This document shows positions 8,502-16,309 of a DNA stretch of 64,000 bases, one piece after another. Numbering within the stretch: position 1 is the stretch's first letter; each line of letters opens with the position of its first letter. The DNA comes from JBEVJC01 sp040510375 (GTDB taxonomy: Bacteria > Bacteroidota > Bacteroidia > Chitinophagales > Chitinophagaceae). The position numbers and the translations under genes are program-made. The notes beneath the pieces are model-generated. The model ran no database searches. It had not been told where the DNA came from and saw only the letters and a list, made by a program, of their open reading frames with translations. Location: assembly GCA_040510375.1 (NCBI GenBank), contig JBEVJC010000006.1:62001-126000 (forward strand). Direction: 5' to 3'.

Positions 8502-9389
8502 ATGATCCGTCAGGTTTCAGTAATTGGTGCAGGCACGATGGGCAATGGGATTGCACATGTTTTTGCGCAGGCCGGCTTTAAAGTAACCCTGATCGACCTG
8601 CAGCAACCGCAGCTGGATCAAGCGCTGGTGAATATTACCAGGAATCTTGACCGGCAATTGGGTAAGGGTCTTATCACAGAGGCTGTGCGCCAGTCGACCC
8701 TCGAAAATATCACCCTCGCTACCGGAATGAATGCGGTATCCGGATCACTATTGGTGATCGAGGCCGCAACCGAAAATGCAGATGTCAAACTCCGGTTATT
8801 CCGCAACCTCGATGAGCTGGCTCCTCCCGGATGTATTCTTGCTACCAACACTTCTTCCATTTCAATCACCAGGATCGCAGCTGCTACCAGCCGTCCCGAT
8901 TCAGTCATCGGCATGCATTTCATGAACCCCGTACCGGTAATGAAACTGGTAGAAGTAATCAGTGGATACAATACATCCGCCTATGTTACTTCCACAATCG
9001 TGGAGCTTACAAAAAAACTGGGCAAGACACCTGCAATGGCAAATGACTACCCGGGTTTCATTGCCAACCGGATCCTGATGCCCATGATCAATGAAGCAAT
9101 CTATAGCCTGAATGAAAATGTGGGCACCGTTGAATCGATCGACACAGTGATGAAACTGGGAATGTCCCATCCGATGGGACCATTGCAACTGGCCGACTTC
9201 ATTGGGCTCGATGTATGTCTTTCCATTTTGAATGTATTGTCCGAAGGATTTAAGAATAGCCGTTATGCGCCTTGTCCCCTGCTGGTGAATATGGTCACCG
9301 CCGGTAAACTTGGAATAAAAAGCGGCGAAGGATTTTATGTATATACCCTGGCCAGTAAGGAACTGGTGGTTAGTCCGCGTTTCAGATAG
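8502..9389 (+). CDS. 3-hydroxybutyryl-CoA dehydrogenase
   Basis: NAD-dependent oxidation of 3-hydroxyacyl-CoA to 3-oxoacyl-CoA. The 295 residues have the normal length for the stand-alone enzyme. The Rossmann motif GAGTMGNGIAHVFAQAG starts at residue 9; the catalytic His is in GMHFMNPVPVMKLVE (~140) with the conserved Asn in YPGFIANRILMPMINEA (~188); the C-terminal domain has MGPLQLADFIGLD. It could process the crotonyl-CoA branch product of the glutaryl-CoA dehydrogenase at 1468 after hydration, or serve general short-chain beta-oxidation. The aldo/keto reductase gene begins 16 bases after its stop, so the two are probably co-transcribed. Confidence 0.93.
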   Translation: MIRQVSVIGAGTMGNGIAHVFAQAGFKVTLIDLQQPQLDQALVNITRNLDRQLGKGLITEAVRQSTLENITLATGMNAVSGSLLVIEAATENADVKLRLFRNLDELAPPGCILATNTSSISITRIAAATSRPDSVIGMHFMNPVPVMKLVEVISGYNTSAYVTSTIVELTKKLGKTPAMANDYPGFIANRILMPMINEAIYSLNENVGTVESIDTVMKLGMSHPMGPLQLADFIGLDVCLSILNVLSEGFKNSRYAPCPLLVNMVTAGKLGIKSGEGFYVYTLASKELVVSPRFR

Positions 9390-9405
9390 GCCTTCAATAA
9401 ATATT

Positions 9406-10302
9406 ATGGAATATCGATTACTGGGAAAATCATCCCTTCCCATCAGCGAGATTGGTTTCGGTTGTATGTCGCTCCCGGCTGATGCCGCCGATGTATCACT
9501 TCTTGTTAACCAGGCCATCGACCTCGGAATAAATTATTTTGATACAGCAGATATTTACCAGCATGGACTCAATGAAGAAAACCTGGGCAGGGCATTGAAG
9601 GAACGAAGGGATGATGTGATCCTGGCTACCAAGGTTGGCAATGTATTAAAAGCAGATGGTACCGGCCTGGACTGGAATCCTTCGCCCGAACATATTATCG
9701 GTTCAGTGGAGAAAAGCCTGAAACGATTACGCACAGGTTATATTGATCTGTACCAGTTACATGGTGGCACCATCGACGATCCCATTGATGAAACGATTGA
9801 AGCATTTGAAACCCTTGTCCGCCAGGGCAAGATCCGCTATTACGGTATCTCTTCTATACGTCCCAATGTGATACGCGAATGGTTACATCGTTCCAATATG
9901 GTCAGTGTGATGATGCAGTATAGCCTGCTTGACCAGCGTCCTGCAGCTTCCATTCTCGACCTGATTCTGGAAAAGAATGTGGGTGTACTGGCCCGCGGAA
10001 CACTTGCATCCGGATTGCTTACCGGAAAAGAGCCAAAGAAATACCTGGATCGCAATGAGCACCAGGTGGCCCGGGCTGCCGGGGCAGTAGAGCAGGTATC
10101 AAACCGGGAACGGAACAGGGTGCAGACTGCAATCAGATTTGTGTTGTCGCATCCGGCAATCAGTGCTGCTGTTGTCGGGATCAGGAATGCTGATCAATTA
10201 ATTGAAGTCACCGGTTTACCAAAAACACCCCTGCTGACCGAACAGGAAATGAGGATCCTGCAGAATGCCTCACCGGAAAATTTTTATAGTGATCATTTAT
10301 AA
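9406..10302 (+). CDS. Aldo/keto reductase
   Basis: NADPH-dependent (beta/alpha)8-barrel oxidoreductase of 298 residues. The catalytic tetrad is visible: Asp in FDTADIY, Tyr in the same segment, Lys in ILATKVG, and His in DLYQLHGG. The cofactor-binding end includes RFVLSHPAISAAVVGIRNADQL. It belongs to the YhdN/Gfo-like general AKR group and the substrate cannot be told from sequence. I use the ATG at 9406 (MEYRLLGKSSL); an open frame to 9337 lies inside the preceding gene. The 3' end overlaps the convergent yigZ gene by 10 bases. Confidence 0.9.
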   Translation: MEYRLLGKSSLPISEIGFGCMSLPADAADVSLLVNQAIDLGINYFDTADIYQHGLNEENLGRALKERRDDVILATKVGNVLKADGTGLDWNPSPEHIIGSVEKSLKRLRTGYIDLYQLHGGTIDDPIDETIEAFETLVRQGKIRYYGISSIRPNVIREWLHRSNMVSVMMQYSLLDQRPAASILDLILEKNVGVLARGTLASGLLTGKEPKKYLDRNEHQVARAAGAVEQVSNRERNRVQTAIRFVLSHPAISAAVVGIRNADQLIEVTGLPKTPLLTEQEMRILQNASPENFYSDHL

Positions 10303-10913
10303 GTTATCTCCGCTCCCCTGATCTCCCTGATTTTAAAAATCACTTCATCCTGCCGGTTCTTCGGTACTCCGGCTTCAATTGAACAGAAAAGATTTGTCTC
10401 CTGTTTTGTGACGATGCAATCAAATTGTTTCATCACCTTCATTACCTCATTCATTTGGGTGTAATCGAAACTGATCAGGAAGTTGGCCAGCACCGGCCGT
10501 TGTACCAGTGTGGTGACCTGTAAGGCGAGTGAGGCCGCCGATTTATAAGCCGCTATCAGTCCCGGCACACCCAACTGTGTTCCCCCGAAATAACGCACTA
10601 CTACTATGGCGATATTGACTAACTGTTTGCTATCGATCTGTCCCAGGATGGGCCGGCCCGCTGTACCGGATGGTTCACCGTCATCACTTACCCGCCAGTT
10701 GTCGCCCGTTAATCCGATCCGGTAAGCAAAACAGTGATGCGTTGCTTTGGGATGTTCTTTTTTCAGTTCAGCCAGTTGTTCTTTGAAAACGGACTGGTCG
10801 CCCACAGGCAGGCTGTAAGCAAGGAACCTGCTGCCCTTATCGCGGAATTCCGCCATTGCCCCTTTTTCAATCGTATTATAGTATTCCAATTCCGGGATGG
10901 TGTTTGTAATCAT
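10293..10913 (-). CDS. YigZ/IMPACT family protein
   Basis: A 206-residue member of the UPF0029/IMPACT family. The signature KGSRFLAY near 20-27 and the block DGEPSGTAGRPIL near 70-85 are characteristic, followed by VVVRYFGGTQLGVPGLIAAY. A C-terminal DUF1949 ferredoxin-like domain follows. The family is linked to translation control in eukaryotes; the bacterial role is unclear. The start at 10913 overlaps the ribD stop by four bases (ATGA), so it is coupled to ribD. Confidence 0.88.
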   Translation of the reverse strand: MITNTIPELEYYNTIEKGAMAEFRDKGSRFLAYSLPVGDQSVFKEQLAELKKEHPKATHHCFAYRIGLTGDNWRVSDDGEPSGTAGRPILGQIDSKQLVNIAIVVVRYFGGTQLGVPGLIAAYKSAASLALQVTTLVQRPVLANFLISFDYTQMNEVMKVMKQFDCIVTKQETNLFCSIEAGVPKNRQDEVIFKIREIRGAEITYK

Positions 10914-11974
10914 GACTGGTTTATGAAAATCTCTGTGAGGTCGGTGGATGACTGACCGGAAGAGATCCTGTTGTAAAATGGTAAGGCGGGTGCGGGAAGA
11001 CCGGCCCCGATCCGCATGGATTGATTGGTAATAATGCGGGCTTCGTCCCACAGATCCTCACTGATAAATGTGTTGAGCAGCCGGGCACCCCCTTCCACCA
11101 GTACACTGTTGATCCCCGACCGGTGTAACAGGAACAGCACTTTCTGTAATAGATTGGCGCCAGCTGCCACCTGTTTATAATTCAGGTTATGTAAATCTTC
11201 TTCTTTAACATGATTAAAAACTATCGTTGGTACCTGCCCATCAAAGACCTTGCTGGAGGGTTGAAGTGACAATGAAGGATCAAGTATGATCCGCATTGGT
11301 GAGCCTCCTTTCCATAGCCGGTTGGTCAGCGATGGATCATCCAGTTCCACTGTTTTCCTTCCAACCATTATAGCTGCTTCTTCACTCCGCCAGCGATGCA
11401 CCTGCCGGTTACTATGGTCATTGCTGATGAGAAGTCGCGGTTGCCCTGCGGGTGCTGCCATCTTCAGGTCGGCTGTCTGCGCCCATTTTAAAATAATATA
11501 CGGACGCTTTTCAAGATGAAAAGTAAAGAACCGTTTATTGAGCTCCCGGCATTCCTGTTCCAGCACACCGACTTTCACCTGTACCCCTGCCGCTTCCAGC
11601 TTTTCAATTCCTTTTCCATTCACCTGTTCAAACGGATCGCGGCAACCTACCACCACCCGGGGAATCTGTTGCCTGATGATCAGGTCGGCACAGGGTGGCG
11701 TTTTACCAAAATGTGCGCAGGGTTCGAGAGAAACATACAGGGTTGCAGAACTGATAAATGGCTGGTCGTACCTGGACACAGAAGCAATACAATTCACCTC
11801 TGCATGCGGCTGGCCATAACGCTGGTGGTAACCTTCGCCAATGATCCGGTTATTGTACACCAGTACCGAACCCACCATTGGGTTGGGTGCCACATGACCC
11901 GCACCCAGCCTTGCCAGCTGAATACAGCGTAACATATATTGGTGATCCTGTTTATCCTTACTGGTAGCCGCCAT
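10910..11974 (-). CDS. ribD: Bifunctional riboflavin deaminase/reductase RibD
   Basis: Second and third steps of riboflavin synthesis: deamination of the GTP-derived diaminopyrimidine, then NADPH reduction of the ribosyl group. The N-terminal cytidine-deaminase-like zinc domain (1-150) shows HAEVNC and PCAHFGKTPPC; the C-terminal RibD_C reductase domain (150-354) includes VEGGARLLNTF. Length is normal for the fused enzyme. It is divergent from prmC across only 33 bases, which form an inverted repeat carrying both promoter boxes. No other rib gene is near. Confidence 0.95.
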   Translation of the reverse strand: MAATSKDKQDHQYMLRCIQLARLGAGHVAPNPMVGSVLVYNNRIIGEGYHQRYGQPHAEVNCIASVSRYDQPFISSATLYVSLEPCAHFGKTPPCADLIIRQQIPRVVVGCRDPFEQVNGKGIEKLEAAGVQVKVGVLEQECRELNKRFFTFHLEKRPYIILKWAQTADLKMAAPAGQPRLLISNDHSNRQVHRWRSEEAAIMVGRKTVELDDPSLTNRLWKGGSPMRIILDPSLSLQPSSKVFDGQVPTIVFNHVKEEDLHNLNYKQVAAGANLLQKVLFLLHRSGINSVLVEGGARLLNTFISEDLWDEARIITNQSMRIGAGLPAPALPFYNRISSGQSSTDLTEIFINQS

Positions 11975-11979
11975 GCCGG

Positions 11980-11987
11980 CAAATGTA
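11980..11987 (-). promoter_or_regulatory. -7 box for ribD, predicted leaderless
   Basis: Reads TACATTTG on the minus strand, a full match to TAnnTTTG, followed by CCGGC and then the ribD ATG. The spacing of five bases from box to start codon predicts a transcript starting at or beside the ATG. Confidence 0.6.
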
Positions 11988-11994
11988 AATGAAT

Positions 11995-12002
11995 TAAGTT
12001 TG
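11995..12002 (+). promoter_or_regulatory. -7 box for prmC, predicted leaderless
   Basis: Reads TAAGTTTG, a full match to TAnnTTTG, followed by CCGGC and the prmC ATG at 12008. It mirrors the ribD box. Any -33 element would have to lie in or next to the ribD start region; I see no good TTG there. Confidence 0.6.
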
Positions 12003-12007
12003 CCGGC

Positions 12008-12895
12008 ATGACGACCCAGGATGCAGTTACCTATTCTATAACACGACTCAGTCCTCTGTACGGACAGGGAGAAGCAGAAGCAATAACGGCCCTGCTTCTT
12101 GAAAAGCTGACGGGCTACAGAGGTGCCAAACTTATAAAAAACGAACGCGATCTGTTCAGCTCCGGTAATCAGTTACTGTTGGAATCGTGGCTTGGCCGGT
12201 TGGAAAATAATGAGCCTGTTCAGTACATCCTGGAGGAAGCCTGGTTTTTGGATATGAAATTTTATGTAGACCGTTCGGTCCTGATCCCTCGTCCGGAAAC
12301 GGAAGAGCTGGTTGACTGGATTATCCGCGAACACCCTTTTAAAGCCAGTGGCCAGCAATTACTGGATATCGGCACAGGTACAGGTTGTATTCCCATCGCA
12401 CTCAAAAAAAAGTTGCGCGGCCTGCAGGCGGAAGGCCTGGACCTGAGTGCTGATGCAATAAAAGTTGCAGAACGAAACGCAAGGGAACTTCAGCAGGATG
12501 TAAGTTTCAGGCAGGTTGATTTTTTAGACCGGTCATCCTGGACTTCTTTACCCGTCTGCGACCTGATTTGTAGTAATCCACCCTATATCCCGGTAACGGA
12601 TCAACAGGGAATGTCACCGAATGTCAGGGACTATGAACCGGCATCGGCCCTGTTTGTGCCTGATGATGACCCGCTATTATTTTACCGGGCTATTGCTGAA
12701 TTCGGGATTACCAATCTGCGTGAAGACGGCAGGATCTATGTGGAAATCTATGAAGGTCTTGGAAAAAAAACGCTGGAACTCTTTACCAGCAAAGGTTATA
12801 ACGCGGAATTAAAAAAAGATATGCAGGGAAAGGACCGGATGATCCGCGCAGTGAATGGCCGGTCATTTCACATTCGCCACCACCTTGGCTCCTGA
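12008..12895 (+). CDS. prmC: Release factor glutamine N5-methyltransferase
   Basis: Methylates the Gln of the GGQ motif in peptide release factors RF1 and RF2 using SAM. The 295-residue protein has an N-terminal helical domain (~1-90), the SAM motif LDIGTGTGCIPIAL (~119-132) and the diagnostic NPPYIP motif (~193), plus RPETEELVDW before the SAM fold. Its last 33 bases overlap the 3' end of the convergent exbD gene. Confidence 0.95.
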   Translation: MTTQDAVTYSITRLSPLYGQGEAEAITALLLEKLTGYRGAKLIKNERDLFSSGNQLLLESWLGRLENNEPVQYILEEAWFLDMKFYVDRSVLIPRPETEELVDWIIREHPFKASGQQLLDIGTGTGCIPIALKKKLRGLQAEGLDLSADAIKVAERNARELQQDVSFRQVDFLDRSSWTSLPVCDLICSNPPYIPVTDQQGMSPNVRDYEPASALFVPDDDPLLFYRAIAEFGITNLREDGRIYVEIYEGLGKKTLELFTSKGYNAELKKDMQGKDRMIRAVNGRSFHIRHHLGS

Positions 12896-13264
12896 TTTTT
12901 TTGAAAGGCGCATAATACGGAAAACCTCTCCGTAAAAAGCGGCCGTATCGGCATTGATCACCACGGTGGGTGTATCAACGCTAAGTTTAAAGCGATCGAT
13001 TTCTTTAACCAGCGATGAATCAATCATACTTGCATCCACTTTATTTGCACCAATATAGAATTGTTGTTCGTTGTCGATAGACACCATGATATTCTGTTTG
13101 GCCTTTGTATCCTTTGTACCACGGGGTACACCCACTTTTATTACATTCGGGTTGGCAAGTGTAGCTACAATGAGGAAGAACATCAGCAGAATGAAGAGAA
13201 TATCATTCAGTGAATCTGTAAATACTTCGTTTGCTTCTCCCTTATGTCTTTTTCTGAACTTCAT
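12863..13264 (-). CDS. exbD: ExbD/TolR-type biopolymer transport protein
   Basis: A 133-residue inner-membrane protein with a short cytoplasmic N terminus, one membrane segment (~22-40) carrying the conserved protonatable Asp in DSLNDILFILLMFFLIV, and a periplasmic domain. It partners the ExbB-like channel 29 bases upstream to convert proton flow into force for TonB-dependent uptake or envelope work. No tonB and no second exbD are adjacent, unlike the common exbB-exbD-exbD-tonB layout. Its last 33 coding bases are antisense to the end of prmC. Confidence 0.9.
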   Translation of the reverse strand: MKFRKRHKGEANEVFTDSLNDILFILLMFFLIVATLANPNVIKVGVPRGTKDTKAKQNIMVSIDNEQQFYIGANKVDASMIDSSLVKEIDRFKLSVDTPTVVINADTAAFYGEVFRIMRLSKKSGAKVVANVK

Positions 13265-13293
13265 CCGGTTGAGTTATTATTTAAGGGAATTGA

Positions 13294-13986
13294 TCAGCGG
13301 GTTGGTTCCTGTAAAACATCGAGGAAATCGGCCGATGCTGCTTCCATTTTATTTGCGGCCTTATCGATCTGTGTATTCAGGTAACTATAGGCAAGGAACG
13401 CACCAAGACCAATCACCAGTCCTGTGATGGAAGTAACCAGTTTGGTATAAATCCCGCCGGCAATAACACCCACTTCAAATTCATTTGAGCTGTTGATACC
13501 TGAGAATAACTGCATCAGTCCAATCAGTGTTCCCACGAAACCAAAGATGGGTGCGGCTTTTGAAATCACCGAAAGGATGCCCAGGTTTCTCTCCAGTTTA
13601 TACATTTCAAGTGTTCCCACATTGGTCATACTCTTTTCAATACTGTCCAGCGGTTTACCGATCCGCTGGATACCTTTATCGATAATTCGGGCCACCGGGT
13701 TATTGGTATTCTTTGCGAAGGAACGGGCAGCGGTGATATTTCCGCTTACGATATGGTCGCGGATTATATTCATGAAGTTACCATCGATCCTTGCAGCATT
13801 GCGGATGGCAATACTACGTTCGGCAAATACCCAGACGGCTGAAAGTAACATAATAGCAAGCGGGATCATAATCCATCCACCGAGTACAATGATCTCCCAT
13901 AGCCCCAGGCTTCCATCACCATTGAGATCACCGGTGGTCTTCTTTATTGTGGTCAATGTGTCAATCTGCAAAAAGAGTTCCAGCAT
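13294..13986 (-). CDS. exbB: MotA/TolQ/ExbB proton channel protein
   Basis: A 230-residue membrane protein with an N-terminal segment (~30-50) and two further membrane helices (~135-160 and ~175-200), the latter with KAAPIFGFVGTLIGLMQLF and TSITGLVIGLGAFLAY typical of the MotA_TolQ_ExbB family. It would form the proton-conducting pentamer around the ExbD dimer encoded directly downstream. A near -7 box, TACATTTA on minus, lies at 14007-14014. Whether it serves TonB or a Tol-like role cannot be decided here. Confidence 0.9.
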   Translation of the reverse strand: MLELFLQIDTLTTIKKTTGDLNGDGSLGLWEIIVLGGWIMIPLAIMLLSAVWVFAERSIAIRNAARIDGNFMNIIRDHIVSGNITAARSFAKNTNNPVARIIDKGIQRIGKPLDSIEKSMTNVGTLEMYKLERNLGILSVISKAAPIFGFVGTLIGLMQLFSGINSSNEFEVGVIAGGIYTKLVTSITGLVIGLGAFLAYSYLNTQIDKAANKMEAASADFLDVLQEPTR

Positions 13987-14129
13987 AGATTATAATCTTT
14001 AGTTCGTAAATGTAGGGGAACAAGGATGATTTGTTGTTCTATTATTATCAACAGCCCTGAATAAAAAACATTTTACACAGGCAATAATCTTTTGATCCGG
14101 TAAAATTCCAATTCAATGTGACAGGAACG

Positions 14130-14168
14130 AAAAAAAAGGTGTCACGTTGCCCGTAACACCTTTTTTTT
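14130..14168 (-). terminator. Rho-independent terminator after the SPFH gene, probably bidirectional
   Basis: A hairpin with outer stem GGTGT/ACACC and inner stem ACG/CGT is flanked by A and T runs on both sides. On the minus strand it lies about 60 bases after the SPFH stop and ends in a run of T. The symmetric A/T flanks would let it act in either direction. Confidence 0.75.
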
Positions 14169-14226
14169 GAGTTCTTTAACGTTAATGCGGTTATCCATCC
14201 CTGTACAGGGGAGCCGCAGGGAGATT

Positions 14227-15177
14227 TTATTTTTTTACGTCGGAGGTACCGGCCTGTTTTACCATCAGTGCCTGGATTTGTTTCATGGTGCCTTCCATTC
14301 CGTCGGGACTACCATCCAGGAAGATTACGTTACCCTTACCATATTCCGCGAAGTTTTTGATCGCTTCTGTCCACATACTGAAAAGGATCACATTGGTATC
14401 CAGGTTGGCCTGTTTCATCTGTTCAGCTGCTTCTGACATACCCTTGGCTACTTCCTGACGGAAGAGGGCCACACCCTGACCACGTAACATGGCCGCGGTC
14501 TTTTCTGCTTCTGCAGAAATCTTGATCGAATTACCGTCGGCCTCTGCCTGTTTGGTCTTGGTGATAAGCAGGGCCTGACCTTCGTTTTCTGCTGCTGCTT
14601 TCAGGTTATTGGAGGCAACCACCTTACTCATGGAATCGAGGATCACTTTGTCAAATGTGATATCATTGATCTGGAGATCCTGGAGGTGATAACCCCATTC
14701 TTCCAGGCTATGGTCAACTTCCACTTTTACATAATTGACGATCTCGCGGCGAAGACCAAGAACTTCCGCCTGTTTTTTGGTAGCAACGAACGACCGGATA
14801 TTACCTTCGATCGTGCGGATAAGCGCCTGCATCAGGTCGCGGTCAGAAATAAATACAAAGGCTACCTTCTTGATGGTTTCCTCACTGGCATTCTGTACCG
14901 AATACAATAACATGCTTTTAAAATACACATTGGCCTGGTCCATTGTCACCGCCTGGAACTCGAGTTCCACCGAACGGTTCTGGATTGATACTTTTTTTGA
15001 AACAGATTCCAGGATGGGGATTTTCATGTTAAGACCCGGTCGAACGATCCGGCGATACTTGCCGAACATCGTGATCACACCGATATACCCCTGATTGATT
15101 GTGAAAAATGAACTGAGAAGGAGGATCACCAGGACGATCAGTCCCCAGTACGAAGAGATAAACTTACCAATTTCCAT
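14227..15177 (-). CDS. SPFH/Band 7 domain membrane protein
   Basis: A 316-residue stomatin/slipin-like protein. An N-terminal membrane helix (~10-27) is followed by the SPFH domain (~28-190: INQGYIGVITMFGKYRR, RPGLNMKIPILE) and a coiled-coil Ala/Glu-rich region (~195-260), ending in a Ser/Asp/Lys tail. Such proteins form large membrane-associated cages or scaffold microdomains. No NfeD or HflK/HflC partner is adjacent. A TACATTTG box on the minus strand at 15203-15210 gives a leader of about 20 bases. The gene is monocistronic with its own terminator. Confidence 0.9.
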   Translation of the reverse strand: MEIGKFISSYWGLIVLVILLLSSFFTINQGYIGVITMFGKYRRIVRPGLNMKIPILESVSKKVSIQNRSVELEFQAVTMDQANVYFKSMLLYSVQNASEETIKKVAFVFISDRDLMQALIRTIEGNIRSFVATKKQAEVLGLRREIVNYVKVEVDHSLEEWGYHLQDLQINDITFDKVILDSMSKVVASNNLKAAAENEGQALLITKTKQAEADGNSIKISAEAEKTAAMLRGQGVALFRQEVAKGMSEAAEQMKQANLDTNVILFSMWTEAIKNFAEYGKGNVIFLDGSPDGMEGTMKQIQALMVKQAGTSDVKK

Positions 15178-15202
15178 ATTGCAGGCAGATTTGTTTAGGG
15201 AC

Positions 15203-15210
15203 CAAATGTA
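15203..15210 (-). promoter_or_regulatory. -7 box for the SPFH gene
   Basis: Reads TACATTTG on the minus strand, a full TAnnTTTG match, with a TTG (minus strand, at 15234-15236) at 23 bases spacing as a possible -33 element. The ATG at 15177 is 25 bases downstream. Confidence 0.6.
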
Positions 15211-15262
15211 CAGTAATTCCGTCCCCTTTTAAACAATCGTACGCCGCCCATGTTATGATTCT

Positions 15263-16261
15263 ATGCAGTTGAAGCTAAGTATTCTCGACCAGACCCCTGT
15301 CCGTAAGGGATTCACCGCAATGGATTCGGTAAATGAAACGGTTAAACTTGCCCGTATGGCAGATGGTCTTGGTTACACGAGATACTGGCTTTCCGAACAT
15401 CATAATACCATAACACTGGCAGGTGCTTCGCCGGAGATTTTTATGGCGCGGCTGGGAGCCGAAACCAGCAGGATCAGGCTGGGTTCGGGTGGTATTATGC
15501 TTCCCAACCACAGTGCCCTGAAGGTTGCCGAGGATTTCCGCCTGCTGGAGGCCATGTATCCCAACCGGATTGATCTGGGGGTTGGACGGGCACCCGGCGG
15601 CGACCGCGCTACTTCCCGTTTACTCAATCCTTCCAACCAGTTTGATCCGCAGGAATATGTGCGCCAGATCCAGGATGTACTCGATTTTTTCAGTGAACAT
15701 GCCGGCGCAGGAAATATGGACGGCCGTATCCTGGCCATTCCTTCTATCCCAACCTCGCCCGATATGTGGGCATTAACCTCTAGTGGTGAAAGCGCCTTTA
15801 TTGCGGCGCATTTCGGGATGGGACTCTCTTACGCTAAATTTATTAACCCGACCGGAGCGGCCGAAGCGATCGAAATCTACCGGGAAAAATTCAGGCCTTC
15901 GGAGATATTTCCTGAACCGCAGACCAGTATCGGGATTTTCGGTTTTTGCTCAAATGATCCAGAGAAAGTAGAGCAGGCAAAAAAATTATACAATTACCGG
16001 TTGCTCAGTTTTGAGAAAGGTGATTTCAACCGGCTGTATTCATTTGATGATATAAAGGACTATCAATTCACCGCTGCGGAAAAACAACGCCTTAAATTCC
16101 ACGAAGGACGTTATATCATTGGCAACAGCGATTATGTAAAAGAAAAAATGACCGCACTGGCTACCGGTGAAGGTACCAATGAGATCATTGTTGCCACATT
16201 TGCTGATTCGCAGGAAGACCGGCTGGAATCTTACCGGTTAATGGCTAAAATATTTTTATAG
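15263..16261 (+). CDS. Luciferase-like (LLM class) flavin-dependent oxidoreductase
   Basis: A 332-residue bacterial-luciferase-like TIM barrel using FMNH2. It shows LSILDQTPVRKG at the N terminus, YWLSEHHN near 35-42, IRLGSGGIMLPNHSALKVAE near 70-90 and LGVGRAPGG near 107, typical of the MsnO8-like group. Such proteins are monooxygenases or flavin-binding proteins and the substrate is not predictable. The gene is transcribed divergently from the SPFH gene and converges with pepT. Confidence 0.9.
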   Translation: MQLKLSILDQTPVRKGFTAMDSVNETVKLARMADGLGYTRYWLSEHHNTITLAGASPEIFMARLGAETSRIRLGSGGIMLPNHSALKVAEDFRLLEAMYPNRIDLGVGRAPGGDRATSRLLNPSNQFDPQEYVRQIQDVLDFFSEHAGAGNMDGRILAIPSIPTSPDMWALTSSGESAFIAAHFGMGLSYAKFINPTGAAEAIEIYREKFRPSEIFPEPQTSIGIFGFCSNDPEKVEQAKKLYNYRLLSFEKGDFNRLYSFDDIKDYQFTAAEKQRLKFHEGRYIIGNSDYVKEKMTALATGEGTNEIIVATFADSQEDRLESYRLMAKIFL

Positions 16262-16309
16262 TCTTTATTCCCTGTGTCCTTAATGTTTTCACGGAATAAA
16301 AAAAACTTC

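Larger units (their letters stand above)
11972..12010. repeat. Inverted repeat covering the ribD/prmC intergenic region
   Basis: The two arms CATGCCGGCAAA (11972-11983) and TTTGCCGGCATG (11999-12010) are perfect 12-base inverted copies around a 15-base centre. Each arm contains a start codon (ribD on minus, prmC on plus), a CCGGC spacer and the TTTG half of a -7 box. The whole intergenic region is thus a near-symmetric element. Confidence 0.9.

Noticed and set aside
12863..13986. exbD/exbB considered as part of a full TonB operon
   Set aside because: No tonB and no second exbD are adjacent, so only the two-gene unit is supported.
16265..16305. TTATTCC/GGAATAA inverted repeat between the LLM oxidoreductase and pepT
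   Set aside because: The loop is about 20 bases and no T run follows on either strand in the right place.
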